Assembly: GCA_014762635.1 (NCBI GenBank)
Contig: JABURR010000061.1
Coordinates: 1-64,000, forward strand
Length of the DNA: 64,000 nucleotides
Direction: 5' to 3'
DNA from: Paracoccaceae bacterium
GTDB lineage: Bacteria; Pseudomonadota; Alphaproteobacteria; Rhodobacterales; Rhodobacteraceae
The position numbers were made by a program, and so were the translations under genes. The notes under the pieces were generated by a model that saw only the letters and a list, made by a program, of their open reading frames with translations, was not told where the DNA came from and did not search any database. Shown in pieces: positions 54,389-63,833 of this stretch (the first letter of the stretch is position 1; every line of letters begins with the position of its first letter).

Positions 54389-54461
54389 AAAGTGAGCCGC
54401 GTTCCGCGCGGCCCGATAACGATTGGATGTGCCTTGGCGCACATCGGATAGGGAGGAAATC

Positions 54462-56828
54462 ATGCCAAAAGATCATGGCATTGGCGCCAGCGACAAGCGG
54501 CGCGAAGACGTGCGGTTCCTGACGGGAAAGGGCCGCTATACCGACGATATCAACCTGCCCGGTCAGGCCTATGTGGCCTTCCTGCGCTCGGACGTGGCGC
54601 ATGGCAAGCTGAACAATGTGGACACCGCCGCTGCCTCGGGAATGCCCGGTGTGCTGCGGATCTTCACCGGCGCCGATTTCGAAGGCGTGGGTGGTCTGCC
54701 CTGCGGTTGGCAGGTGACCGACCGGCACGGCAACGTGATGCAGGAACCGGGTCACCCGGTTCTGGCCCAGGGCAAGGTGCGCCACGTGGGCGACCCGATC
54801 GCTGCCGTGGTGGCCGAGACCTATGAACAGGCCCGTGATGCCGCCGAGGCGATCTCGCTCGACATCGACGAACTTCCGGCCGTGGTCGACATGAAAGAGG
54901 CGGTCAAGGACGGCGCGCCCAAGGTGCATGACGATCTGACCTCGAACCTCTGCTATGACTGGGGTTTCGTCGAGGACAACCGCGAGGCGGTGGATCAGGC
55001 GATCAAGAACGCCGCCCATGTGACCACGCTGGAACTGACGAACCAGCGCCTTGTTGCGAACCCGATGGAGCCGCGCGTAGCTGTGGGCGACTATGCCGCC
55101 CATGACGACAGCTCGACCCTCTACACCACCAGCCAGAACCCGCATGTGATCCGCCTGCTTATGGGCGCCTTCGTGCTGGGCATCCCCGAGCACAAGCTGC
55201 GCGTTGTGGCGCCTGATGTGGGCGGCGGCTTCGGCACCAAGATCTTCCACTATGCCGAGGAAGCCTTCTGCACCTTCGCCGCCAAGCAGCTCAAGCGCGC
55301 GGTGAAATGGACGGCGACCCGGTCCGAGGCCTTCATGTCCGACGCGCATGGCCGCGACCACGTGACCAAGATCGAGCTTGCGCTGGACAAGGACGGCATG
55401 TTCCAGGCGCTCCGGACCGAGACCTACGCCAACATGGGCGCCTATCTCTCGACCTTCGCGCCGAGCGTGCCCACCTGGCTGCACGGCACGCTGATGGCGG
55501 GCAACTACAAGACGCCGCTGATCTACGTGAACGTGAAGGCGGTCTTCACCAACACGGTGCCGGTGGATGCCTATCGCGGCGCGGGCCGCCCCGAGGCGAC
55601 CTTCCAGCTTGAGCGTGTGATCGACAAGGCCGCGCGCGAGTTGGGCGTGGATCCGATCGAACTGCGCCGGAAGAATTTCATCACCGAGTTCCCCTATGCC
55701 ACCCCGGTGGCGGTGGAATACGACACCGGCAACTACAACGCGACGATGGACAAGCTCATCGAGATCGCGGATTTCGCCGGGTTCGACGCACGCCGCGCCG
55801 AAAGCGAGAAGCGCGGCAAGCTGCGCGGTCTTGGCGTCAACTGCTACATCGAGGCTTGCGGCATCGCGCCGTCGCAACTGGTGGGCCAGCTTGGCGCACG
55901 GGCGGGCCTTTATGAAAGCGCCACGGTCCGCGTGAACGCCACCGGCGGCCTCGTGGTGATGACCGGCAGCCACAGCCACGGCCAGGGGCACGAGACCACC
56001 TTCCCGCAGGTGATCGCCGAGATGATCGGCATCGACGCCAACATGGTCGAGATCGTCCACGGCGACACCGCCAACACCCCTATGGGCATGGGCACCTACG
56101 GCTCGCGCTCGCTCGCGGTGGGTGGGTCGGCCATGGTTCGGGCGACCGAGAAGATCATCGCCAAGGCGAAGAAGATCGCGGCGCACCTGATGGAAGCCTC
56201 GGAAGGCGACATCGAGCTCAAGGAAGGCAAGTTCAGCGTTGCGGGCACCGACAAATCGGTGGCCTGGGGCGATGTCTGCCTCGCGGCCTATGTCCCGCAC
56301 AACTACCCGCTGGACCAGATCGAGCCGGGCCTGGAGGAAACGTCCTTCTACGATCCGTCGAACTTCACCTATCCCGCGGGCGCCTATGCCTGCGAGGTCG
56401 AGGTCGATCCCGACACCGGCAAGGTCACGATCGAGCGTTTCGCCGCGGCGGACGATTTCGGCAATATCGTCAACCCGATGATCGTTTCGGGCCAGGTCCA
56501 TGGCGGCCTTGCTCAGGGCATCGGTCAGGCGCTGCTGGAAGGCTGCTCCTACGACGAGAATGGTCAGCTGATCTCGGCCAGCTACATGGATTATGCCATG
56601 CCGCGGGCCAGCGACGTGCCGTTCTACACCGTCGACCACTCCTGCCAGACGCCGTGCACCCACAACCCGCTTGGGGTGAAGGGCTGCGGTGAAGCAGGCG
56701 CCATCGGCTCGCCGCCGGCGGTGGTCAACGCGGTCGTCGATGCGCTGCAGCGCGCAGGCAAGTCCAACGTGACCCATATCGACATGCCCCTGAGCCCCGC
56801 GCGGGTCTGGGCGGCGATGCAGGGCTGA
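54462..56828 (+). CDS. coxL: Molybdenum hydroxylase large subunit, form II CoxL
   Basis: A 788-residue molybdopterin cytosine dinucleotide enzyme of the xanthine oxidase family. The active-site loop reads AYRGAGR (370-376), the form II motif; authentic CO dehydrogenases carry AYXCSFR. Other markers are [12 protein letters not shown] and the catalytic Glu in [15 protein letters not shown] near the C-terminus. With no coxD/E/F maturation genes here and a PQQ alcohol locus around it, aldehyde oxidation is a more likely role than CO oxidation. GGGAGGAAAT upstream; the longer frame from 54423 is not needed. Confidence 0.93.
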   Translation: MPKDHGIGASDKRREDVRFLTGKGRYTDDINLPGQAYVAFLRSDVAHGKLNNVDTAAASGMPGVLRIFTGADFEGVGGLPCGWQVTDRHGNVMQEPGHPVLAQGKVRHVGDPIAAVVAETYEQARDAAEAISLDIDELPAVVDMKEAVKDGAPKVHDDLTSNLCYDWGFVEDNREAVDQAIKNAAHVTTLELTNQRLVANPMEPRVAVGDYAAHDDSSTLYTTSQNPHVIRLLMGAFVLGIPEHKLRVVAPDVGGGFGTKIFHYAEEAFCTFAAKQLKRAVKWTATRSEAFMSDAHGRDHVTKIELALDKDGMFQALRTETYANMGAYLSTFAPSVPTWLHGTLMAGNYKTPLIYVNVKAVFTNTVPVDAYRGAGRPEATFQLERVIDKAARELGVDPIELRRKNFITEFPYATPVAVEYDTGNYNATMDKLIEIADFAGFDARRAESEKRGKLRGLGVNCYIEACGIAPSQLVGQLGARAGLYESATVRVNATGGLVVMTGSHSHGQGHETTFPQVIAEMIGIDANMVEIVHGDTANTPMGMGTYGSRSLAVGGSAMVRATEKIIAKAKKIAAHLMEASEGDIELKEGKFSVAGTDKSVAWGDVCLAAYVPHNYPLDQIEPGLEETSFYDPSNFTYPAGAYACEVEVDPDTGKVTIERFAAADDFGNIVNPMIVSGQVHGGLAQGIGQALLEGCSYDENGQLISASYMDYAMPRASDVPFYTVDHSCQTPCTHNPLGVKGCGEAGAIGSPPAVVNAVVDALQRAGKSNVTHIDMPLSPARVWAAMQG

Positions 56829-56938
56829 TCGTATCCGGCGGCGGTCTTCGGACCCGCCGCCGACCAAGCATGTGAACCACGTGGAGGGCAGGGGCCCAAA
56901 CGCAAGCGCCCCGACCTCCGAAAGGAAGGAAAACGAGA

Positions 56939-57727
56939 ATGTACGCATTCGAGATCGACCGTCCGACCACCCTTGCCGCCGCCGTCGAGGCGATGGGGGC
57001 CGAGGAGGCACAGGCGCTGGGCGGGGGCCAGACCCTTATCCCGACGCTGAAACAGCGGCTGGCCAGCCCGGCCCGGCTGGTGAGCCTGGCAGGCATTGCC
57101 GAGCTTCAGGGCGTCTGCAAGGACGACGCGGGCCGTGTCTGCATTGGCAGCGCAACCACCCATGCCACCGTTGCCAAGGAAGCGGCGGGTGACTACCCGG
57201 CGCTGGCCGCGCTTGCGGGCGGCATCGGCGACCCGGCGGTGCGCAACCGTGGCACCATCGGCGGCAGCCTCGCCAACAACGACCCGGCGGCCTGCTACCC
57301 GTCGGCGGCGCTGGCCTCCGGCGCGACCATTGTCACCAACACCCGCGAAATCGCGGCGGATGACTTCTTTGATGGCATGTTCACCACCGCGCTCGAAGAA
57401 GGTGAAATCATCACCGAGGTGAAGTTCCCGGTGCCGGAAAAGGCGAACTACCAGAAGTTCGAACAGCCGGCCTCACGCTTTGCCCTGACCGGTGTCTTCG
57501 TGGCGAAATACGCCGATGGCGTGCGCGTCGCGGTGACCGGCGCGTCCGAGGATGGCGTGTTCCGCTGGACCGAGGCCGAGGAAGCGCTGAGCGCCAACTT
57601 CTCGCCCGACGCGGTGGCCGGTCTTTCGGTCAGTGCCGATGACATGATCGCCGACCTGCACGGTACGAAGGAGTACCGCGCACACCTGGTGAACGTCCTG
57701 ACCCGCCGCGCTGTCGCCGCGGCCTGA
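56939..57727 (+). CDS. coxM: Molybdenum hydroxylase FAD subunit (CoxM type)
   Basis: A 262-residue FAD-binding protein: flavin motifs ALGGGQTLIPTLKQRL and TIGGSLANNDPAACYP and a CO_deh_flav_C-type C-terminus. It passes electrons from CoxS to a quinone or cytochrome acceptor. AAGGAAGGAAAA ribosome site. 110 bases after coxL; two hairpins follow. Confidence 0.93.
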   Translation: MYAFEIDRPTTLAAAVEAMGAEEAQALGGGQTLIPTLKQRLASPARLVSLAGIAELQGVCKDDAGRVCIGSATTHATVAKEAAGDYPALAALAGGIGDPAVRNRGTIGGSLANNDPAACYPSAALASGATIVTNTREIAADDFFDGMFTTALEEGEIITEVKFPVPEKANYQKFEQPASRFALTGVFVAKYADGVRVAVTGASEDGVFRWTEAEEALSANFSPDAVAGLSVSADDMIADLHGTKEYRAHLVNVLTRRAVAAA

Positions 57728-57741
57728 CGATCAACGAGATC

Positions 57742-57818
57742 CTCCGGCCGTGCGTGACGCGGCCGGAGATACATACGCCCCTCGCTGACCTCCCAGCGCG
57801 AGGGGCGTTTCTTTTTCA
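57742..57818. terminator. Tandem hairpins between coxM and apbE
   Basis: First stem CTCCGGCCG/CGGCCGGAG (57742-57768). Second stem ACGCCCCTCGC (57775-57785) / GCGAGGGGCGT (57798-57808) followed by TTCTTTTTC, a good terminator for the cox genes. Its loop contains CCTCCC. The apbE stop codon lies within the T-rich tail, so it may also serve apbE. Confidence 0.8.
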
Positions 57819-58709
57819 GGTCTGCATCGTCGACAGGTTGCCCTCGGGGTCGACCAACGTGACCCGTGAAACTTCCGGAACCTCCGGCAGGACGCGTTCG
57901 ATCTGGTCGCGGGTCATCAGGCAGAAAGCAGTCGAAAGACCGTCCGCGATGGCCGCGCTCGTCGCTGTGACGCTGACGGTGGACCATTCCGGGCGGGTGG
58001 TGCCGCGTCGCGGGTCGAGGATGTGGCCGGACCCGCCGGTCAGGGTCATGGCGAAAGGGCTCGAGGTAGCGACGGCCCCGCCGGTCACGCTCTGCCAGCC
58101 CAGAAGCCCATGCTCCGGATCCGCGACCCCCAGCCGGAAGGGCCCGCCCAACGCGTGAAATTCTCCGATATTGACCAGCGCCTGACCGAACCCGGCGCGG
58201 GCAAGGTTCTGCGCGGCGATATCGGTGGCGTAGCCCTGGGCGATTCCGTTGAGCGTCAGCGCCTGGCCCGGGCCGATCCGTAGACCGGGAGAGAGCGAAA
58301 CCCGGTGCCAGCCGACCCGGCGCAACGCGCCTTCGCTGCTCTTGCCGGTGGCCATGGCCTGCCAAAGCGGTTGCACCGTCGGGTCAAAGCGCCCGCCGGT
58401 CACCCGGTGCAGCCGGTCCGAAAGATCGATAAGGGCGCGCATGTGCGGGGAGGGGGCGGCGAGTTCTCCGGTGTGGTTCAGCCGGCTGATCGCGGAATCC
58501 GGATCGAAGAGGGAAAAGTCCGATGAAATTCCGATAATATTCCGATGGAATTCCGATAGCGCTTTCCGGGCCTCCTCGGCCGGTCCGTAGAGGGTGATCT
58601 CGGCCTCGGCACCAAGGGCCTGACCGCGCCATCTGAGCGGCGTGGCCAGTGCCGCGGAGGGCACGCCAAGCGCTGCGGCGGTCAGGGTCAGGAAACGGCG
58701 GCGTTTCAT
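57816..58709 (-). CDS. apbE: FAD:protein FMN transferase ApbE
   Basis: Attaches FMN covalently to threonines of exported proteins. The 297-residue precursor has a twin-arginine signal (MKRRRFLTLTAAALG), then the ApbE core: HRVTGGRFDPTVQPLW, GIAQGYATDIAAQNL and AIADGLSTAFCLM. Residues about 52-64 (SEFHRNIIGISSD) are encoded by a 4 x 11-bp repeat identical in type to the one at 28522. ATG 58709 overlaps the NosR-like stop as ATGA, so the two are coupled and this ApbE probably modifies that protein. Confidence 0.9.
   Translation of the reverse strand: MKRRRFLTLTAAALGVPSAALATPLRWRGQALGAEAEITLYGPAEEARKALSEFHRNIIGISSDFSLFDPDSAISRLNHTGELAAPSPHMRALIDLSDRLHRVTGGRFDPTVQPLWQAMATGKSSEGALRRVGWHRVSLSPGLRIGPGQALTLNGIAQGYATDIAAQNLARAGFGQALVNIGEFHALGGPFRLGVADPEHGLLGWQSVTGGAVATSSPFAMTLTGGSGHILDPRRGTTRPEWSTVSVTATSAAIADGLSTAFCLMTRDQIERVLPEVPEVSRVTLVDPEGNLSTMQT
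58515..58561. repeat. 4 x 11-bp TCCGAT tandem repeat, copy inside apbE
   Basis: TCCGAT begins at 58519, 58530, 58541 and 58552, period 11 bp, followed by AGCG; matches 28522-28567 at about 40 of 47 positions. It is read in frame in apbE and replaces a helix segment of normal length. Confidence 0.75.
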
Positions 58710-60799
58710 TTGATCGGGGCCTCTCGTTTCGGGCGCCGTCCGGCAAGGACCAACGGCACGCAGCGTTGCGGATCCTCGTAGATCGATACGCAGCCAAGAC
58801 ATTGAAAACACTCGATGTAATCGATCTTTCCGTCACGCTCGATCGCGCCGTAGCGGCATTTCACCCGGCAAAGCTGGCAAGGCGATCCGCACTCCGCGCG
58901 CCGCTCGATCCAGTCCCGCCCACGCAGCAGCCCGCCGATGGCCATGACCGCGCCCAGGGGGCAGACATAGCGGCAGAACCCTTTGAAAAGGCTCATTCCC
59001 AGCACCAGCCAGAAGACCGCATAAAGCACATAGTACCATTCCCGCACGAAAAAGACGGTGATCGCGGTCTTGAAAGGCTCGATTTCGACCGCGGTATCGA
59101 TGTGCTGCGGCGCGATGAAAACCGTTGCGACGAGGCCTGCGAGAAGGACGTATTTCAACGTTTTCAGTCGCTTGTCCCATGCCGCCGATGGGGTGATCTG
59201 CGGTACGCGTAGGCCGCGGCCAATGTGATGCGCGAATTCCTGAAGGGCGCCGAAGGGGCACAGCCATCCGCAGAACAACCCGCGGCCCCAGAGGACAAAT
59301 CCGACGATCGTGACGGCCCAGATCAGTAAGGAAAACGGATCGTAGATCAGGAAGGCAAAGCTCCCGCCGCTCAGGGCCGTGCGCACCACGCCCAACACCG
59401 TGGCGATGGAAAGCTGGCCCTGTCCCCACCAGCCGATGAACACTGTCACGAAGGCAAGAATGACAAGGCGCATCGGCGTGAAAAGGCGGTGCCGGGCGAA
59501 GCCCTTCATGCCGGGCCCGAGGGCGAGCAGCAGCGGCACGAGGAACAGCCCGGCGACGATCATGTCCACCTGCCGGTTGCGCAGCGCTTCGAGCCATGGG
59601 GGCGCGATGTCCTGTGCCTTGTTTTGCAGGAAGAACCGTTCCGGCGTCACGTGCGTGACGGACAGGGTTTTCGTGCCGATCTCGGGGCGGAATGACCCGT
59701 GTTCGCGCACGGCGAGGACATTCAACTGCCACTCCCGCGCGGGATCGAACCCCAGCCGACGGTCCGTGCGCAGGATCATCGCGGTGCCCTCGGGCACGCC
59801 TCTAGCCAGTTCCACATACAGGTCGGAATCACGCAGCGGCACCGGCAAACCGTCCTGCTCGGCCGAAAGCCAGTCCGGCGAGGTATTGCGCACGAAGTCC
59901 GGCGAAACCAACCCGTGCCGACCGGCTTCGATCACCAGGATCGGTTCGTCGAAATCCGCGATGCTCATGAACCCCTGCAAGTCTTCGAACCCGTCGGGGG
60001 AAAGCACGGCACGGGCAATCGCGGGCGGACCGATATCCACGACCCAAAGGTCCAGGTAAATCCCGTCGGGGTTCGCGCTGGCCTCGGGGTCGTCATGCGC
60101 CCAGAGCGTTCCGGCGAAGGCCGCGTCGATCTCGGCATTGGTCACGGTCCTGCGCGTGACCAACCCTTGGTCCACGAGGTCGACCCAAGTCAGGTTCTCC
60201 TGGTGATCGGGGTCCGGGCGCCGAGGGGCGGCGGCAACCAGACCCTGCATCTTTTCGCGCGCGACCGCGCGGGTTGCGGCAAGCAGGCTTTCATGGGCGA
60301 TGCGGACACTGGCCGTCGCCTTGGTCACACCATCGAGGTAGACCAGTGCCGACCCGTCATCCGCAGCGCCATAGGGGGTTCCCACGACGAGCGATTGAGA
60401 TATCGAAAGCCCATGATATTGCTTGAAAAACTCTCGGAACGGCGCCTCGCCCAATCCGGAGACGAAGATCGGTTCGTTATGGGAAATCAGCCGAACCTCC
60501 AGGAAACGACCTTCAAGGTCGAGCATGACGAACAGGTTGATCGGTGCACCGGCGAATCCGGGCAGGGGGGCCATGGGCTCGGTTTCGAACGCATAGCCCA
60601 CCTGCGTGCCACCGGAGTTCAGAAGGCCCCAGACCCCCTTGTCGTTCTGGGCGTCGCCAAGGATGAAGGGCGGGGCAACGAATGCTTCCATCTCGGAGCG
60701 GGAGAGCGGAGACTCCGCCTCCGCGCGGCTTGGCACAGGGCCAGTCACAAGCGCGAGGGCGAGCCCCGCCAAACAGATCAATCGCCAGATCGAGACCAT
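58706..60799 (-). CDS. NosR/NirI-like flavin- and iron-sulfur membrane protein
   Basis: A 697-residue protein with an N-terminal signal peptide and periplasmic FMN-binding domain (about 30-180; candidate FMN attachment Thr162 in LDGVTKATAS, a variant of the usual S/T-G-A-T motif), a second periplasmic domain, five to six membrane helices, two CxxxCP membrane-edge motifs (CGWLCPFGALQEF and CRYVCPLGAVMAI) and a cytoplasmic pair of [4Fe-4S] clusters near residues 637-680 (CGSPCQLCRVKC, CFQCLGC). Layout equals NosR, which moves electrons across the membrane, yet no nosZ or other denitrification gene is in the window. ApbE is encoded downstream with ATGA overlap. Confidence 0.88.
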   Translation of the reverse strand: MVSIWRLICLAGLALALVTGPVPSRAEAESPLSRSEMEAFVAPPFILGDAQNDKGVWGLLNSGGTQVGYAFETEPMAPLPGFAGAPINLFVMLDLEGRFLEVRLISHNEPIFVSGLGEAPFREFFKQYHGLSISQSLVVGTPYGAADDGSALVYLDGVTKATASVRIAHESLLAATRAVAREKMQGLVAAAPRRPDPDHQENLTWVDLVDQGLVTRRTVTNAEIDAAFAGTLWAHDDPEASANPDGIYLDLWVVDIGPPAIARAVLSPDGFEDLQGFMSIADFDEPILVIEAGRHGLVSPDFVRNTSPDWLSAEQDGLPVPLRDSDLYVELARGVPEGTAMILRTDRRLGFDPAREWQLNVLAVREHGSFRPEIGTKTLSVTHVTPERFFLQNKAQDIAPPWLEALRNRQVDMIVAGLFLVPLLLALGPGMKGFARHRLFTPMRLVILAFVTVFIGWWGQGQLSIATVLGVVRTALSGGSFAFLIYDPFSLLIWAVTIVGFVLWGRGLFCGWLCPFGALQEFAHHIGRGLRVPQITPSAAWDKRLKTLKYVLLAGLVATVFIAPQHIDTAVEIEPFKTAITVFFVREWYYVLYAVFWLVLGMSLFKGFCRYVCPLGAVMAIGGLLRGRDWIERRAECGSPCQLCRVKCRYGAIERDGKIDYIECFQCLGCVSIYEDPQRCVPLVLAGRRPKREAPIK

Positions 60800-60838
60800 G
60801 CGCGCAGACTAGGCAGGGCAGGCAGGATCATACATCCG

Positions 60839-60847
60839 ACAATAGTC
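60839..60847. promoter_or_regulatory. ACAATAGTC, variant of the ACAWTGGTC motif
   Basis: In the 118-bp interval between the divergent NosR-like and permease genes; ACAATAGTCG differs by one base from ACAATGGTCG at 45049. Confidence 0.35.
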
Positions 60848-60917
60848 GCATTCGATCCGCCGGAGATTGACAGGCGAGGTCCGCGCCCCGAAGACTCCGG
60901 CGCGAGAGGGAGGTTCG

Positions 60918-61679
60918 ATGCAGGACAGACATGACCCGGTGGCCATGAGCCTTTCCCTGCTGGCGATGTTCGCGCTGTGGGAGGGGGTTGCCTTTGTCCT
61001 GAGCGATCCGACGTTGTTGCCCGGACCGATCGAGGTGGCCTCGATCATCATGGACGAGGCCGCGTCGGGACGGCTCTGGCGGCACCTCTGGCCGACGGTG
61101 CTCAGGGTCATCGCCGCGTTCTCCCTGGCCATGGCCGTGGGCACGGCATTGGGGTTGCTGCTGGGCATGTCCAAGCGGGCGGACCGGTGGCTGGACCCCT
61201 GGGTTGTCGTGTTCCTCAATCTTCCGGCGCTCGTGGTGATCGTGCTTTGCTACCTGTGGATCGGGCTGAACGAGATGGCCGCGATCATCGCGGTTGCCGT
61301 GAACAAGACGGCGCTGGTGCTGGTGACGGTGCGCGAAGGCGCGCGGGCGCTCGATCCGCAATTGCACCAGATGGCGCGGGTTTTCGGCATGTCGCGTTGG
61401 GCCGAGATGCGCCATGTGACCCTGCCGCAACTGGCACCGCATTTTTCGTCGGCGGCGCGCAACGGGTTGGCCATCATCTGGAAGCTGGTTCTGGTGGTCG
61501 AGTTCCTTGGCCGGTCGAACGGTATCGGGTTCCAGATCCACCTGTATTTCCAGTTGTTCGAAATCGGGCATGTGATGGCCTATGCCATGACCTTCGTGCT
61601 TCTGATGCTGGTGGTCGAGGTCATCCTGATCCAGCCGGTGGAACGGGGTGTTCGCGCCTGGAGGCAGTCCGAGGTCTAG
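60918..61679 (+). CDS. TauC/SsuC-like ABC transporter permease
   Basis: A 253-residue inner-membrane protein with six helices and the EAA-type loop (VREGARALDPQLHQMARVFGMSRWAEMRHVTLPQLAPHF) of TauC/SsuC permeases. It has no binding protein or ATPase gene beside it; the unpaired TauA-like and TauB-like genes at 45149-46802 are its probable partners. GGGAGG 6 bases before ATG 60918; the longer frame from 60867 is not used. Confidence 0.82.
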   Translation: MQDRHDPVAMSLSLLAMFALWEGVAFVLSDPTLLPGPIEVASIIMDEAASGRLWRHLWPTVLRVIAAFSLAMAVGTALGLLLGMSKRADRWLDPWVVVFLNLPALVVIVLCYLWIGLNEMAAIIAVAVNKTALVLVTVREGARALDPQLHQMARVFGMSRWAEMRHVTLPQLAPHFSSAARNGLAIIWKLVLVVEFLGRSNGIGFQIHLYFQLFEIGHVMAYAMTFVLLMLVVEVILIQPVERGVRAWRQSEV

Positions 61680-61796
61680 CTTGGACGATCAAAGCCCGGA
61701 AACGACCGCTTCCCCTTGCAGCCCCCGGGTCCCACTACTAAGACTCTGTTAGAGGTACACGGGTATTGACCCCGCAGCAGGCAGAGGCATGTGCAG

Positions 61797-62429
61797 ATGA
61801 TCGATCCGATTTCGCAACTTACCAGTTTCGTCATCCCAACGGTGGAGGAAACCACGTCGCGCGGGTCGATCCGCTACGACATCTTTTCGCGCTTGCTGAA
61901 GGAGCGGATCATCTTCGTCTCTGGCCCGGTCCATGACGAGATGGCGACCGTGATCGTCGCTCAGTTGCTCTTTCTCGAGGCTGAGAACCCGAGCAAGGAA
62001 ATCAGCATGTACATCAACAGCCCCGGCGGTGTGGTGACTTCGGGCCTGTCGATCTATGACACCATGCAGTACATCAAGCCCAAGATCTCGACCGTTTGCA
62101 TCGGGCAGGCGGCGAGCATGGGCTCGCTTCTTCTGACCGCCGGTGAGCCGGGGATGCGCTTCTCGCTGCCCAACAGCCGCATCATGGTTCACCAGCCCTC
62201 GGGCGGGTACCAGGGCCAGGCGACGGATATCATGATCCATGCCCGCGAGACGCAGAAGCTGAAGGATCGGCTGAACCAGATTTACGAGCATCACACGGGC
62301 CAGGAATTCAAGGCGGTCGAGGCGGCGCTCGAGCGTGACAATTTCATGTCCCCCGAAGAGGCCCAGGCCTGGGGGTTGATTGACGAGATCGTCGATAATC
62401 GTGACAAGTTGTCCGAAGATATCTCGTGA
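61797..62429 (+). CDS. clpP: ATP-dependent Clp protease proteolytic subunit
   Basis: Serine protease ring of the ClpXP/ClpAP machines. The 210-residue protein has Ser in [11 protein letters not shown], His in [12 protein letters not shown] and Asp in [14 protein letters not shown] 61797 is chosen because it starts MIDPISQ and has AGAGG 9 bases upstream; GTG 61791 would add two residues. A CTTGCAG element at about 61716 could be part of a heat-shock-type promoter, but the -10 is not convincing. Confidence 0.95.
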   Translation: MIDPISQLTSFVIPTVEETTSRGSIRYDIFSRLLKERIIFVSGPVHDEMATVIVAQLLFLEAENPSKEISMYINSPGGVVTSGLSIYDTMQYIKPKISTVCIGQAASMGSLLLTAGEPGMRFSLPNSRIMVHQPSGGYQGQATDIMIHARETQKLKDRLNQIYEHHTGQEFKAVEAALERDNFMSPEEAQAWGLIDEIVDNRDKLSEDIS

Positions 62430-62439
62430 TCACGTGATC
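62428..62439. other. Perfect 12-bp palindrome GATCACGTGATC at the clpP end
   Basis: Overlaps the last bases of the clpP stop codon. Short and without a T-run, so not a terminator; possibly a protein site or chance. Confidence 0.25.
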
Positions 62440-62463
62440 GCCGATTGCGCCTTGTGAGGCATT

Positions 62464-62497
62464 TTGGCGTTGTGCCGGAATCCCGTGTGCCCTAAAC
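62464..62497 (+). promoter_or_regulatory. TTGGCGTTGTGCCGG-type sequence, copy 2, with possible clpX promoter
   Basis: Matches 12190-12215 at 22 of 26 bases. It includes TTGTGC (62470-62475), 16 bases before CTAAAC (62492-62497), a possible promoter about 70 bases upstream of clpX. Confidence 0.45.
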
Positions 62498-62568
62498 TTT
62501 TGGTCAGGGTGGCGTGGAACGGCTCGGCGACGGGTTGAAAAGAAAGGGCTAGCGCCCAGGGGATTGGT

Positions 62569-63831
<1,263 letters not shown>

Positions 63832-63833
63832 AC

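Noticed and set aside
53913-57011. 1032-residue open frame antisense to coxS/coxL
   Set aside because: Product of high-GC codon bias in the true genes; no conserved motifs, no ribosome site, complete overlap with strongly supported genes.
53903-57727. Genuine CO dehydrogenase
   Set aside because: CoxL has AYRGAGR rather than AYXCSFR and the maturation genes are missing.
58706-60799. Nitrous oxide reduction locus
   Set aside because: NosR-like protein and ApbE only; no nosZ, nosDFY or nosL in the window.
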